From assembly GCA_013397865.1 (NCBI GenBank), contig VZTI01001048.1:2267819-2331818 (forward strand): 64,000 bases of DNA, read 5' to 3'. The translations under genes and the position numbers were made by a program. Shown one piece after another: positions 49,450 to 61,720 of this stretch; positions within the stretch are counted from its first letter, which is position 1; each line of letters starts with the position of its first letter. Source of the DNA: Struthidea cinerea (lineage: Eukaryota; Chordata; Aves; Passeriformes; Corcoracidae). The notes under the pieces are model-generated. The model was not told the DNA's origin. It saw nothing but the letters and a program-made list of their open reading frames with translations, and searched no databases.

Positions 49450-52400
49450 AGTTAACACAACAATGAGCTCAACTGTGTTTACAGAAATTGCATCAGGCAA
49501 TGACTCGGTCTCTCTTCAGCTGCTCCGAGTTCTCACCCAAATGTTTTTTAACAGTTTTGGTCGCTTTTGATTTATGGAGTCATGATTAAATAAGGAAACT
49601 GGAGCAGCGGAAAGTATCTGCTGCTGTTGAGGAAGCAAAAGCCCTGGAAGCTGGCAGATGTTGGCTCTACAGCACATCAACCTAACTGTAGCAAAGGTCA
49701 TCCTCTAATGGAAAGGAAAACAAAAATAAAACACTCCCATTCCATCATGAGGAGATACTGAGCTACCAGGGGGAGGGAGAGCTTCTGTAATATACTGCTG
49801 CGCCACTTGTGCTGTACAGATCTTTATGGTCCTTTACTCCTCTTTCCTCCCACAGACAAATTACTGAGTCTAATGGTCCTGTAATGGCCTGAGCAATAAT
49901 GAGATGAGCTGCCACTCAGCCTCTGTCCTCGGTGGGATCCAGAACCCACCCTGCTCAGTGGTGGATCCCCCCAGTCTTGGTCTCCTCCTGTGATATCAGC
50001 TCATACCCTGACCCACAATGGGCAACGTTCAACCAGAGGTCTGTGAGTGATCCTCTGTTCGATTCAGTCTGGAGAACTCAAAAAAATCTTTATTGTGCAC
50101 AGAGATACAAGAGTGGGGAGACCTGCCCACCTCCAGCCATGCTCTCCCTGTTTGATGGCATTGGTATGTCACAGCCATTGATAAACTCTGAATTTTCCTG
50201 ATGTCCAGCTGTGGCACTGCTCTTCCTTCACTGTTCCTCTACGGCATGCAGACAGCTGAGTGCTGCGTAGTTGGCACCAGATGAAGGAATCTTTTCAGGA
50301 AATCCCCAGTTCAAATGACAGGAACAATTGATTTGCAGTATGGAAGACCTGAACATCACACTTTTATTGTCAAGGAGGCATCTCTCTTGAGATGTTTCTT
50401 GTTTTTCCCCTTTATTGTTCAATTAGCTTTCATTTTTTTATAACTACTATATTTAAATACAGGCCTTAAAATTTCCAGTGTTGTGTGGCTATGGGCTGGT
50501 GAAGGTTTTTTTTCAGGCAGCCTTTGTAGAGAAATCTTTTCTCTTCACTCAGTGAAGACTTAGTCTTGGCCAGGTGAACCTTTACTATGTGGGTCCAGGA
50601 TTTCAACTAAATTTTTTCATTTCCTTTTCGTGGAAATTCTGTGGTCATACAAATGTCATTTGCAGAGTAAGTCTTATCTATGCTTTTCTCTTGCATGGCC
50701 GCAGAATCAGGCAACATTTCTGTTGCTCTTGTTTAAGACTGTAGCACCTGTGTTCAAGTCGGGGAAACAGAAAGAACTGCTTGGGCATGCTTAGGGGTGT
50801 GTGCACACAGTGAAATTTCTATGTGTAATGAAATGAGAAACACTCTGTTCTCAGTTTGTATATGCATTGCAGGGTACAGGAAAAAGGGATTCCTCAGTTA
50901 TTGATAACTGTGAGTTAACTGAGATAACTGTTGTTTCTTGGTTAAAATGGATAGAATACCAAATCACATTCCTTGTTCTCATTAAAAGGCTGCTGTTTCA
51001 CAACCTCAGCCACAGTTGTTACCAATCTGGTGCATTTCCCTCATAGTTCTCATCTTTGCTTTCTATAACTCTGCATCTTCCAAAATGCCACTGATTAGTA
51101 TGTAAAATTTCTCTGTCTTTGAAGCTAAAGACATACTCCTGAGTATTGTCATCAGTTATAGCTTTGGTGTTCTCTTCAGCATCTTTAAAATAAAATCCCT
51201 AGCTAAATTTTCACCCTGTAATTAAGGACCTGAAGTAAAGGAGCTAACTAAAGGAAGCATGTGAACTGTGAGACACCATTTTTCAGATAATTTTTGCCAG
51301 TACCACTTACTTCAGTAAAGCCAGTGGCAGCTTTAAAACGAGAACAAGCTGTACAGTACATGTGTGTATTTTCTGTCCACATAAATTTCACTTCTCTAAA
51401 TTAAAACACCCAAAAATGAAAACTGCCCAGATGCATTGGTTATAAATGAGGAGCTGACTCAGTGTCTGTTATGGCCATTAATGAGCCTCTCCTACACTCC
51501 CTAATCATCTTGATTGCCTTATTGAATGAAACATGTGACACAAACCTTGTGCAGAATCGCAGTGCTCCTGAAGCACTCACTTTAGTTCTTTGTACTGTAA
51601 GTGGTGATTTACTTCTGGCACCTCTTCAAATGGCAGCTCTTCACATTTGTGGTCTTCAGTTGAATGTTCTGCCTATACACTTAGCTTCTCAGATCACCAG
51701 TTATCTTCAAGTCTTTAATGCCCCAGCAGGTGTTAGTAACAGGAAAGTCATGCCTTGGTCAGCATACTATTTTGCCTATCCAACATGAAGTCAACATACT
51801 TCCCTCAAGAAAGAATTGGCTGAAGTGTAAAACAGCTGCAATGGTTCCTATTTCCATAGCCTTTTGAAAAAAAGGATCAGCATGGTTTTATCCAAAATAG
51901 TCATTATCTCTGCTTAATAAAGGTTCTGGGTTTAATGGAAATGCAGAAGGCTACTTAATAAAGGCTTTGTTAGTAAACACTCCAGAATTTAATCATCCTA
52001 AAGTTAGTTGGTTAGCCTGTTTAAACTAAGACTGTGGTCCTATTGTGTATCTAGTGAAGATACAGTATTATCCTGCAGCCCTTCATCCTGTGAGAGTACT
52101 ATGGGCTTCCTGTTGATGTTTGCAGTCTCAGGAAAAAGCTGAAGTTTACAATGGCAGTGGAAAGGGAAATGATTAAATAAGCTTTAGGAACTAAACTAGT
52201 CTTCCTCCTTCAAACAGATCCTTCTGGGCAAGGCTAGAAAGGCATGGAGTACAATGGTGAGGAAGTCTACTGTACTTAAACTTCTGGTGTTCTCATACTT
52301 GTTACTGCCTATGGGCATATTTAGTGGAGCTTATTCATGCTTGTTAAAAATTGAGAATGTTAACTAGGAATTGACTACATTTTAAACAACTTGTAGTTTC

Positions 52401-52583
52401 TAGTATTCTGGTTTGTGTTGGTTTGATTTGGTTTAAGGGACAGCATTGTGCAAATTAATCTGTATTGATGAAGCCCATTTGTCTAAAGATTATTCTTTTA
52501 ATAGGCTAGGCAGTTAATGTCGTTTAATTGTAAACTTTGACTATAGGCTTTCAGTATTTTCAAATGTGTGTTTGTCCTTATTC
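49450..52583. other. Non-coding stretch, no gene recognised
   Basis: A 108-codon plus-strand frame (51462-51788) has a mixed, not obviously artefactual composition. It lacks splice signals at matching places and any recognised motif. No repeat was identified. Confidence 0.45.
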
Positions 52584-52662
52584 TTTCATTTTAGATCTTC
52601 CTGAGGAAGGTGGTAACTGCTTTTCATTTTAGATCTTCCTGAGGAAGGTGGTAACTGCTTTT
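52584..52662 (+). repeat. Perfect tandem duplication, 38-bp unit
   Basis: The unit beginning CATTTTAGATCTTCCTGAGG occurs at 52587-52624 and again at 52625-52662 without a mismatch. Three further T upstream match as well. Identity shows that the duplication is recent. Confidence 0.98.
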
Positions 52663-52954
52663 AAAAATAAGTATTTGGCTTGGCTTTCCGTCAGAGTTCT
52701 TCTGTTTCTGTATCCCCATTTCCACACAATCCACATCTGATCAGCCCGTGAGGTGCTAATGTGGAGAGCTTGCATAGCTTATCTGATGTTTTGGAGAGGA
52801 CAATCTATAAGAATGTTTTTTCTTATCAACAGTGTTCCCATTTCCAAAGATCAACACATTTTGTAATGTAATGAACTCTAATATGTGGGCGAGAGGGTGT
52901 GTTGTGCATGGAAGCCCCAGTCAGGAATTGGGCTTTGTACATACCTGTCATCCT

Positions 52955-53215
52955 TCAAAAGGCTGCAATGTCAGTAAAGCATGGGGAGAGGAAAATAAGG
53001 GACCTTGGGTATAATGGTGAGCCACACAGAGGGAGGACAGAAATGGTGTTAGAGAAAAAGTTAAGGGGAGAAAACAATACGAAGCTCAAAAGCAATAGAA
53101 AAGGGGGAAAAGAGAATTGGGGAAGGGAGAAGACAGGGAAAAGGAAAGTAAGATACAAAATGAAAACAATAGGAGGAGCAACATGAGCACCACAAATAGG
53201 GGAAAATAACACTGG
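52955..53215. repeat. Purine-rich (GA-rich) block
   Basis: The plus strand is dominated by G and A for about 250 bp (for example AAAGGGGGAAAAGAGAATTGGGGAAGGGAG near 53100). Frames on both strands across it reflect composition, not coding. Confidence 0.7.
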
Positions 53216-53219
53216 ACTG

Positions 53220-53801
53220 AAAACTGTATTGTCTGGAGATATCCATGACACAGCTAGAGCATAATTGAAACATTTGTATTCTTCTTAAGTGTTCTGTGTA
53301 GATTTCTAATCTACTTTTGTAAGTGCTTTAAAATGTTAGATGCATTTGATGCAGTTGGATGAAAATGGGATTTTATTTTGATACACATTTATTTTTCTTT
53401 CCTAATGTTGCAATATACACAGAAAAAGAATAGGATGTGTATTAGTTCAACAGGAACTCAAGACGACTTGTTTTATATGAGCAAGGGTGTTAGGTATTGT
53501 GAACTATAAAAACATTCCATTGTTAGACAAGAAGAGTTAAATGTATCGCTTTTAGCAATCTTCCAAATTAAACAGCTAGGCTTTGCTCTTCCCTCTGTTA
53601 ATATGACATCGTTTTGTTTATACTGAAAAGACTGTTTTAGAGGTATATCTTGAGTTGGAACACGCTATTTAGTGTGGCAAGAATTCATAAAATGTTCTTA
53701 GAAGTTTTAACATTTGTCTCAGTACGAGAAAGTCAAAACAAACATTTTCAGGCATATAAACCATATACTTTGAACATTGCTCGCAGTTTTGCATTTCTAG
53801 A
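53220..53801. other. Non-coding stretch, nothing recognised
   Basis: AT-rich, no gene or repeat recognised. Confidence 0.5.
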
Positions 53802-53833
53802 GGGTTTTTTGTTTGTTTCATTTGGGGTTTTTT
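53802..53833. repeat. G/T-rich tract
   Basis: GGGTTTTTTGTTTGTTT followed by TTTGGGGTTTTTTG. Same texture as the tracts at 49370 and 55744. Confidence 0.7.
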
Positions 53834-54164
53834 GCTGAAAACACAAAAACATTAATCACATACATTAATACACAAGGGGGGAAATGTATGAGGAAGAAGT
53901 CGTACATCTGTACAGGAGGGTTGTCTACACTGTGTTTATTCCAGTGAGAAACTTCTGTCACTCAGTACATCAATATGTTCTATTTAAGCTTAGTTCTGCA
54001 GTTTCTTTTAAAAAAGGCTGTTAACAATCACAGTCACTTGAGGACTGGATTATGTGGATTACATTCTCATTTTGTTTCTTCCTGATAAAAGTTTCTGGTC
54101 ATTTTGTCTTGTTCTGCTGAAACCCAAGTGCCCCTGAATGTTGCCCTTTGGTGTTGGGATAGGG

Positions 54165-54174
54165 AGCGCTGTCC
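54165..54174 (-). promoter_or_regulatory. RE1/NRSF-type half-site
   Basis: AGCGCTGTCC (plus) matches 9 of 10 positions of the REST half-site GGCGCTGTCC. The second half (GGTGCTGAA) is not present at the canonical spacing, so at most a half-site. Confidence 0.15.
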
Positions 54175-54199
54175 ATCCGGACACAGCTGCCATGGCGCC

Positions 54200-55743
54200 A
54201 CTTTTTAAGGTGCTCTACAGAGGTTAAAGCATAAAGTACTCATGTAGCTGGAGCTTTAGGTGGCATCTTAATATCTTTGGGAAGCAGGCAGACCCAGCTC
54301 CACACATGTGAGCTGTAAAGGGCCCTGTTTGTGAGGGTGATGCCATGATGTTTGGTAATGGTAACCAGTAAGGCAGTGAAGTCTTTTCTAAAAGTATCGC
54401 ATTGCAGCGTGAAGCTTCCTGGCGTGATGTCAGGCAGCTCTCACGAACCCCGACCGCTCCACAGCAGCTATGGTTATTCTTAGAGACACTTCCCATTCCT
54501 TAGGAAAAGCTACTGTGTGAGGCTTAGTTGGCTTTTATCTTTAGAAGTGAGCATTTAAATGTTGGACTAATTTGTAGCTCGTTCGCAGCTCAGCTGCAGC
54601 CCTGCCAGCTGCACTGGGATCAGTGACAAGCCTTTCTTCCGCCTCCAAAGCACACTTGCAGACAGATCCAGGCCCTAGAAGCACATTGCCCCAGAGGCAA
54701 CTCGACTTTTTCACAGGCATGTAGCTGCCTGAGGGAGTTTTCCAGAACAAGTAGCATATTAGGCGTTCCTGAGCAAAGAAAGACCTTACGCGCAGGTGGT
54801 AACCTTGCTGGCTTCAGGAGTGTTGGATTGGCACTGCTGTGGACATGCTCTTGTGTTTGGAGATGGAGAGGGGCTGGTGACCATGAAGTTAAGTATTGCC
54901 CCACCTGGGCCATGCAACTTAGAGACAGAGGTGTGAGCTGCCCAGCCGAGTGGCAGAAGGGGATGAGGGAAAACCTCTATCCCCTCAAGGGATGTTGATT
55001 CAGAATGGCAGGAGCAATATGTATTCAACTAAAACATCTTTTCTCTTGGATCATCACCCATGATCCTATGGCAGCATTCTTGCGAGACTTAGCAGAATGG
55101 CTGAATTAGAGACAGCCTCTCTTGTGTGTTGGATCACAAGGGGAAAAAACATACTTTTTTGGGTGGAGATCAGAAAATAAGTTAATGAGATAGGAAGCAG
55201 TAATAACAACACTGGGAGGCATCTGGCTGTGCAGCTTAGCAGTTGTTTGGCAGTATGGAGCATCATTCCCATATTTTCAGAGGCCTCTTGTACTCTTCAT
55301 TCTTGTCCCACCAATCTCTTCTGGTTTTGTTTGCCCTCACAGATTTGGAAAGTTAGTCTGTCCAACCTTACAATCTAATAAATGATAAATACACTTAGTT
55401 GGAAGCCTAGCAGCTTCCTCTTGGTCAGCCTGATTGCAGACTTGACCTTTGTTTTCCAGAAGTGTGTGGTGGCAGCTGGGCAAGCCCTGGAGCAGCAGTC
55501 CCAGGCACAGGCCTCCACAGGCTGTGATACCTTGGCTGGCAGGAGCAGGAGAAGACAGTGGGTCAATTCCTGACCTGTCAATAGGGTGAGACACCATTGT
55601 GTCAGTTTTACATCATTGCAAAAATAAATCTTATTTTCATGGTCACATGTTCATATGAGGCTCCCCATCTGAGGGAACAGAAATTAACTAACCCCTCTTG
55701 ACACAATCCATTTAGACTGGACAGTAAAAAAAGACATATTTTC
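54200..55743. other. Non-coding stretch, no gene recognised
   Basis: Moderate GC with many overlapping frames of 60-98 codons on both strands. None stands out by motif or splice context. Confidence 0.45.
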
Positions 55744-55771
55744 GGGTTTTTTGTTTGTTTTTTTTTTTTTT
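55744..55771. repeat. G/T-rich tract ending in a T run
   Basis: GGGTTTTTTGTTTG followed by 15 T. Confidence 0.8.
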
Positions 55772-57520
55772 ATGTTCAAGAGATTTCTCCTTGTTTACAC
55801 CACTGTTAAATTTAGTCCATCTTATAGGCACAAAATTCTTCTTTTCAATGCCATTCTTCTTTTAAGATCCAAGGAAGTGTGAAGGAGTAAAAACAACCAA
55901 TTGTTAACCATGGTTAACATGAGCTGCTGAAGTGATTCTATTAGCTCAGGATAACTGCCCAGATGCTCGAAGCACTGGGATCTCGCTGCCGGCTGGCGAT
56001 TCCCATAGCAAGCGTCAGTAACAGATAGTGTGAGAAAGAGAAACATGATCAGGGCTCTTCTAAAAGAGTAAAATATACACTCAGCAGGGATGAGAATATC
56101 CTAGAAACAAACAGCAGGGAGCTGAAACGAGGAAGAAACAGAGCAGGAAATGGAGCTACAATTCTGATTTCATCAGATTAGCAGAAGCTGAACAGAGGAG
56201 AAACCAAAGGATTTCTGTGAAAGTGGGAACGCACTGTGTTGAATTCACCCTTGACCAGTAAACCCAGTTTTCACACTGGATCTGTGTGAAAGAGCAGGAG
56301 AGGCATAGAAATAATGTGTGTGATGTCAGCTCATCGTGAAATAGTTGAGGATTATTTTATTTAATTTTTTCTTTTCTAAACTTTCATCTTTTCAACTTCA
56401 GGTCAATTTTTTTAAACTAAGAAACTGCTCTTTAGAACTAAACCTGACAAAAAAAAGTTGTTTGCTAAATGGATTCAGTTTTATTAATAGCTTTGTTCGT
56501 TCCTAGACAATGCTTTTCAGCAAGTTTTTTAATTGAAACATGGTTCTGGTACTTCTGTTATGATTCTTTTTGGCTTTTATAGTGCCATTCAAGTGCAACA
56601 AAAACAGAAGTAACTAAATGAGTCTTTAAAAGCATATTACTCTTAATTAAATGGAAACATCAAAAACTTCAGATTGAACTGGATAAGATTCACTATGGGC
56701 AATAAATACCTTATATCTACTTAATGTTTTCAGCAAATTTTTATTCTGTTGCTAACAAAATTAATTTGATTTTCAAAATGAGGAAAGGACTTGGAGGTTA
56801 TGTGAATATAGGGCAAATGGATGATCCTGAAAGAGCATTGCATTGGCAGGTGGAGTGGAGCAAATTGTGAGATGGAAAGGAAAGGGAGACTGCTCTTTAA
56901 GGTGTTGTGTTAACCTGAAGTGATTAAAATGTGAGTCCTTGTAGGAGCTGATTTCTCTTTTCTCCTGAAAGCAGATCTTGTAAGCAAAACTCAGAAAAGG
57001 ATTCAAAATAACAGGAGTTATTAGATATAGACAGATATCTCTGTCCTACTGTGTCACGGGTTTTAGGAACTTGGCAAAATCAAGCTTCTTCAATAAAAGA
57101 TGGAAATTGGTCCTTAGTATGTTTAATTAAAGAGGAGATTGAGGATTATTTAAATATAATTTAAAGTGATTTAATGAAAACCAATATTTGAATATAAGGT
57201 TTAATTTCCCTGAAAATAAATCACAGCTAAGGAGGAGAAACTTTACATGTAAATCCAGTGATTTGGAGCACCCTGCATGGAAGGGGAGCTCAGATGCAGT
57301 GCATCTGTCACAGCCTTGGAGGGCTGGCCCTGATGGCTGTTGGGCTGGAGGTGCAGGCACAACTTGTGCCCTGCTGCATCTGCTGAGCTGTACAGAACTG
57401 GAACAATATTACAGGCAAGCAAGACTTTCGTTTTCCCTGGAAAAACAAGGAATTTGAGCGCTGAATAGGGAATATGATCAGTGATACTGAATTGAGGAAG
57501 CATTTGCTTTAAGAATGGTT
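55772..57520. other. Non-coding stretch, no gene recognised
   Basis: Purine-rich on the plus strand at about 56030-56240. Short frames without features. Confidence 0.45.
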
Positions 57521-57589
57521 GATTGATGACTTTTCTCCCCATTTTTATGTTATTCTTTTATTTCTCTGGTTTAGGAAACTCTTTTTTCC

Positions 57590-57830
57590 TGGCCTCCAAT
57601 GTCCATAAAAGATGGATAGAAATTATATATAAAATGTACAAAATAATTTTAGAATATATTTTATTTGCTTTTTGGATAGACTTAATGGAAATTTTCACAT
57701 TAAATATTTTGAAACATATTTCAACGATATATATTTGTAAGCAAAATATTAAATATTTTAAAAAGAGAATATATGATTTGTTGTATTTTATAGACCTAAT
57801 GGACACAATTTTCACAAAGGCTTTTTGTGG
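57590..57830. repeat. Very AT-rich patch with degenerate direct repeats
   Basis: ATAGACTTAATGGAAATTTTCACAT (57676-57700) recurs in altered form at 57790-57815. TTAAATATTTTnAAA also occurs twice (about 57700 and 57749). A 169-codon plus-strand frame (57523-58032) crosses it. Its I/Y/F/K-rich sequence is what AT-rich DNA encodes by chance, so it is not called as a gene. Confidence 0.6.
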
Positions 57831-58679
57831 GTTGGAGGTGGGTTCTGTGCTCAGCTCAGGAGTCACCCTGAGCAGTTGCTGTTGGCTGTCCCTTTGGCTG
57901 TGTTCAGTTTGTTGGTGTTACAAAACTCTGAGAACTCTTGCTCTTAGCACTTCTGTGAATGCTTTAGGAAATGTGTTTGTTGTTTTGGAGCAAAGATGGG
58001 GAAGGCAATTCTTTTTCCAACAGCTTCACTGAACAGTAGAGATTCACAGCCACTTACAGATGGGGAAGTAGTCAAATAAAGGGCAGACTGTGTCCACGTG
58101 CCACTGCAGGGTACAAGACACTATTCTACCTTTCCTTCTTTCAAAAAAAGCAGGATAAATTAACCAAGCAAGGAGTAGGCCAGGAGAGTTGTGCTATCAG
58201 CACTCTCCAGCTTCTGGAGCTGAGCAAGCCAGCTTGGATCCCTCTGTGCAGCTCTGTACTGTGTGGTGTCCATGCATTCCTGCAGTCATCAGCTATAGTT
58301 CCTGCATCGACAGCAGCCTCCTAACTTCCCAACAGCCTTATTTGTCTCCTGTCTTGTTTTATCCCGTCTGCTCTATTTAAGGGAATAAATACCTGTTGAT
58401 TTTTTTAGCCTTAAATAGCTCACATTTAAATACAATGAAGGAGGATGAGCATAAACGCAAGAAAACAATTTGTGTGGTACTATGAAGTATTTCAAAAGAA
58501 ACCTGCAGTGCATAATTCTTCACCATGCAGAAGCTGGGGTAGAACTTTCTGCTTCTCGTAAATGTGAAATTAGTTCACGTCTTTTCTTTCTTTTATGGTG
58601 TTGCCAATTATTCAGTGCACCATAAGCCCCGTGTCCTAAATTTCTTGATTCATGTCTAAACATTGCTTCTATTAGCTGT
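57831..58679. other. Non-coding stretch, nothing recognised
   Basis: No gene or repeat recognised. Confidence 0.5.
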
Positions 58680-59010
58680 ACCCTAATTAATCCTTTTGTG
58701 CCACAAGTCTAATTTGCCCAGCATGCTTTTCTTTGCCAGGAATGGATGCACCAAATCTGCTGATGCCAAAGAGGTAACGTGTATTTAACATGCATCAGCA
58801 CTCGCTCTCCCTTTTATAATTGCTGATCCTCCTCCACTTAATAATGCACCACTGAGTTAAGGTTATACATAGCTCAAGCAATGCTAACTATCAGGGTGTG
58901 TGGTTATTCTATAATAACCACATTTTAGGGTGTGTTTCAATTTTACAGGCCAGTCATTTACTTCAAATTACTTTGTCATTTCTTAAAGCCATTGTGTAAT
59001 TTCATTATTA
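58680..59010. promoter_or_regulatory. Candidate conserved noncoding element with RUNX-type inverted repeat
   Basis: Unique sequence with CCTAATTAATCC near 58683, TTTAACATGCATCAGC, and a perfect inverted repeat TGTGGTTATT / AATAACCACA (58899-58908 and 58913-58922). Each arm carries a RUNX consensus word (TGTGGTT / AACCACA). AGGGTGTGT occurs on both sides (58893-58901 and 58927-58935). Enhancer activity is inference. Confidence 0.35.
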
Positions 59011-59067
59011 AAGGAAAAGAAAAAAATATAATTTGATTTTTAAAGATGCATTAAATAACACTAATTA

Positions 59068-59290
59068 TAATGCTTAGCTTTTAGCACGTTTTTCATCCTC
59101 AATGCTTTATAGCCATTTTGCTAATTAATTTTTACAACATTCTTGTGATGAGCAACTAGCTGTACCTCTGCCCGAAAGTCAGGAACGCTGAGGCAGGGAA
59201 ACTGAGTGGTTTGCCCAAGATTACAGTGATTTGCCCAGGAGATGATTTTAGAGCCAATATGAGTATTTGGTTGTTTCTGACTGCCAGGTC
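59068..59290 (+). repeat. CORE-SINE / MIR-type ancient amniote repeat
   Basis: Recognisable in order: TGCTTAGCTTTTAGCACGTTTTTCATCCTCAATGCTTTATAG, CTAATTAATTTTTACAACATTCTTGTGATGAG, then GCTGAGGCAGGGAAACTGAG, GTTTGCCCAAGATTACAGTG, and TTTAGAGCCAATATG. These correspond to the 5' region, core and 3' part of the MIR-like SINEs abundant in turtles and crocodilians. It is one of the best preserved ancient repeats in the window. Confidence 0.7.
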
Positions 59291-59991
59291 ATGCACTCAT
59301 AAATCTTTCTTTCCCCCAAACCATATACTTCCAATAATTATTTTATCTTTAAAACAGATAAGAACAGAGCCTTAAAATGGCACAAGTCAGCTCTGTGATC
59401 GATGCAATTCTGTCTGTGTAAAGAAAGATATGTTTTTAAACACCTCCACTTGAAAAGTGAAATTCCTTTACACCACTGATCTTTGGAGGCAGCAAAAATT
59501 CACGTAAATGTTCAGAGCTCTCTTCTTGAAGTTTCATTACTAATTAGTGGTTGTGAGGCAGTAATCCATGTTCCCATTGCCTCCTTTAAGGCCTTTTCAA
59601 GCTTCAATCTAGCTACTAGCTCTCGGTCTGTGATTAAATTTCTGAGCTGCCTTTAGTCCCAGGAGCGTTCAGCACAGTAAAAGAAATGTCTTCAGCTGCA
59701 GGCTTCTAACAGGTTAGGAAAAGGGAAGAGAAGGTGTTTCCTCTGTAATTTGTAAATGTACCACCCTTAATAGAGAAGAGAAAGGAGAAGTAGTAAACAG
59801 AAGGTGAAATGTCTGAAATGGGAGTCACTGGATACTGAGGAATTCTGAAATAGCAGCCCCTCATATTTAGGCAATCATGCTGAGTTGAAAGCCTTTTTAA
59901 AATCACCTTATTCAGACAACAGTTGAAGAGAGGGTTACTAGAAGAGTTTTGTAAACGTTGTCAATTTTCTTGAAGTGTTTATAATACTGGG
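59291..59991. other. Non-coding stretch, nothing recognised
   Basis: No gene or repeat recognised. Confidence 0.5.
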
Positions 59992-60025
59992 ATATATATG
60001 TATATGTATATATAGATACATATCT
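59992..60025. repeat. Interrupted AT/ATGT microsatellite
   Basis: ATATATATGTATATGTATATATAGATACATAT, an imperfect alternating tract. Confidence 0.85.
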
Positions 60026-61654
60026 GTGTGACATTATATTCCAATATTGCAGCTATGCAATATAATTTATCTACAAAATCATGTGCTTTGTAAGACTCAA
60101 TTTCTATATGTTAAAAAAAAATACTAAAATATGCCTTAGACACACAAGAGTTTAACAATGCTGAAAGACAATTTAGAACTACTCAAAACTTTTGAATTCT
60201 TGTGTTTGACATTGTTGTGAATGTATTTATTTTCAGAATGTGGAGTGGGTAATATTATACCCATATTTATTGCAGCTGGATCATTTTCAGCTCCTCAATC
60301 TTTCTTGTTTGTTGATTGTGACTTTGGTTCTAGCACTGAGGGCATTCAAACTGAATCCTCCTGTTTCCCTGAAATTTAAAGTTAATTACTCTTAAGCTTC
60401 CAGTGCAGTTATCTTTGACTTAGGCATTATGTTAGCACTGTAGATACTATATAATCATTTTAAAAGACCTGTAATTTTCCCAAAGGTCCTAATCCTCCCA
60501 TGGGATCATGTTGCAATACTTAACTAACACGCTGTAGTTGGGTTCAGAGGAGCTTCCTGCGGGAGCGAGGTCTGAGACAAGCCTCCTTCAGGAGCACAGC
60601 CTTCAAAAGACAGGGATTTGGTACTGGTAGTTTGGGGATTTTTTTTCTCAGGGCTTTGTCACTAATGGTAATTTGTGACAATATGAACTTCAAGGGCTTT
60701 ATGGTAAGATAAAATAAAAACCATTAAATATTGGTGCCATTGACTTGCTGAAAGACTGTACTTTGTGTTATTTTGCCATAAACCAGAAGAAATATTTATT
60801 TAATAGCATCGTCTCAAAGGCTGATGCTGTTTCCATGAGAGTTTAAATAGAATCTCAGCACAGGCTACCTCGTTGAAATCTGCTCAACCAACCTTTCTTT
60901 AAAAACACTGCTTACTATAGCTCAGTTTCTGGCCTGCCCTACAAAATTGCAATCTCCGGTAAAGTTAAAGGATGATTCATACACCTAGAGAAGGAATTGA
61001 ATATTCAAGTCACTTGTCAGGCTGGCACGTTTAAATTATATAACAGGAAGCTTTCTATTCATATGTAATATAACTGAATCACCACTTCTTTATTGATAAT
61101 TCATTATATGTTGCTACTATCACTCTGCAGCTCTGAAATGCTTTTTGCTATAATGATTTTATACCATACCAGTATAATGGCCTTCTGACTGTGTCAATCA
61201 GCTCTACTTGCGTGTACAGTAATATTATTCTGCAATCTGTCTTGGGAGAATGCTTAAAAGCTTTCTCTCATTTTGTCCATTTAACTCATGTATTATCTGG
61301 GTTTTTACATTAAATGGCCATACTTAATATCCCATGACATGTCACCTATTTTCTAGGGAGGATACTGATACAGTACTTACCAAATCCAGAATCTATACTA
61401 ATCAAATTACACCTGCCCACCTCAGCCAAGAGCAGTTAGTTCAGTGCATCAGCATTTAATCTGTAGGAAGAATTTATGAGGAGGAACAAAAACAGTGAGA
61501 ACTGTAGTTGGCTAAATGTAGTCATGGTTGATGCAATTTGTTTTGTGAGGAGGGATTAGAAGATATTGAAATCAAACTGAGGCACAGGGGTCGATTTAGA
61601 TACAGATTTATTGCCAGAACTCAGCTTATATTGGTTGCTCATTTATAAAAACAA
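60026..61654. other. Non-coding stretch, no gene recognised
   Basis: Long AT-rich unique sequence without ORFs of note. Parts (60700-60830, 61150-61260) have conserved-element texture but no specific structure. Confidence 0.45.
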
Positions 61655-61720
61655 GGCCTAATCCAGCAAATATTTATGCAATTTCTGTTATGCACTTTGT
61701 GCATTCTGCTGAATGAGACT
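61655..61720 (+). mobile_element. MITE-like element, left part
   Basis: GGCCTAATCCAGCAAATATTTATGCA begins like the element at 4575. TATGCACTTTGTGCATTCTGCTGAATGAGACTTCTTGG follows, a diverged central palindrome. The right terminus is not clear. Confidence 0.45.

Noticed and set aside
51462..51788. 108-codon plus-strand frame with balanced composition
   Set aside because: No splice sites flank it in phase and no motif was recognised.
52777..52790. TAGCTTATCTGATG, similar to the start of miR-21
   Set aside because: Only the seed region matches, and no hairpin partner is present nearby.
53061..53273. Minus-strand frames rich in F, S and P
   Set aside because: Complement of the purine-rich block; compositional.
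54165..54195. REST/RE1 full site
   Set aside because: One half-site is good, but the second half is absent at canonical spacing; retained only as a low-confidence half-site.
57523..58032. 169-codon plus-strand open frame, the longest in the window
   Set aside because: It runs through very AT-rich DNA. The I/F/Y/K-rich translation and lack of domain or splice context fit a chance opening.
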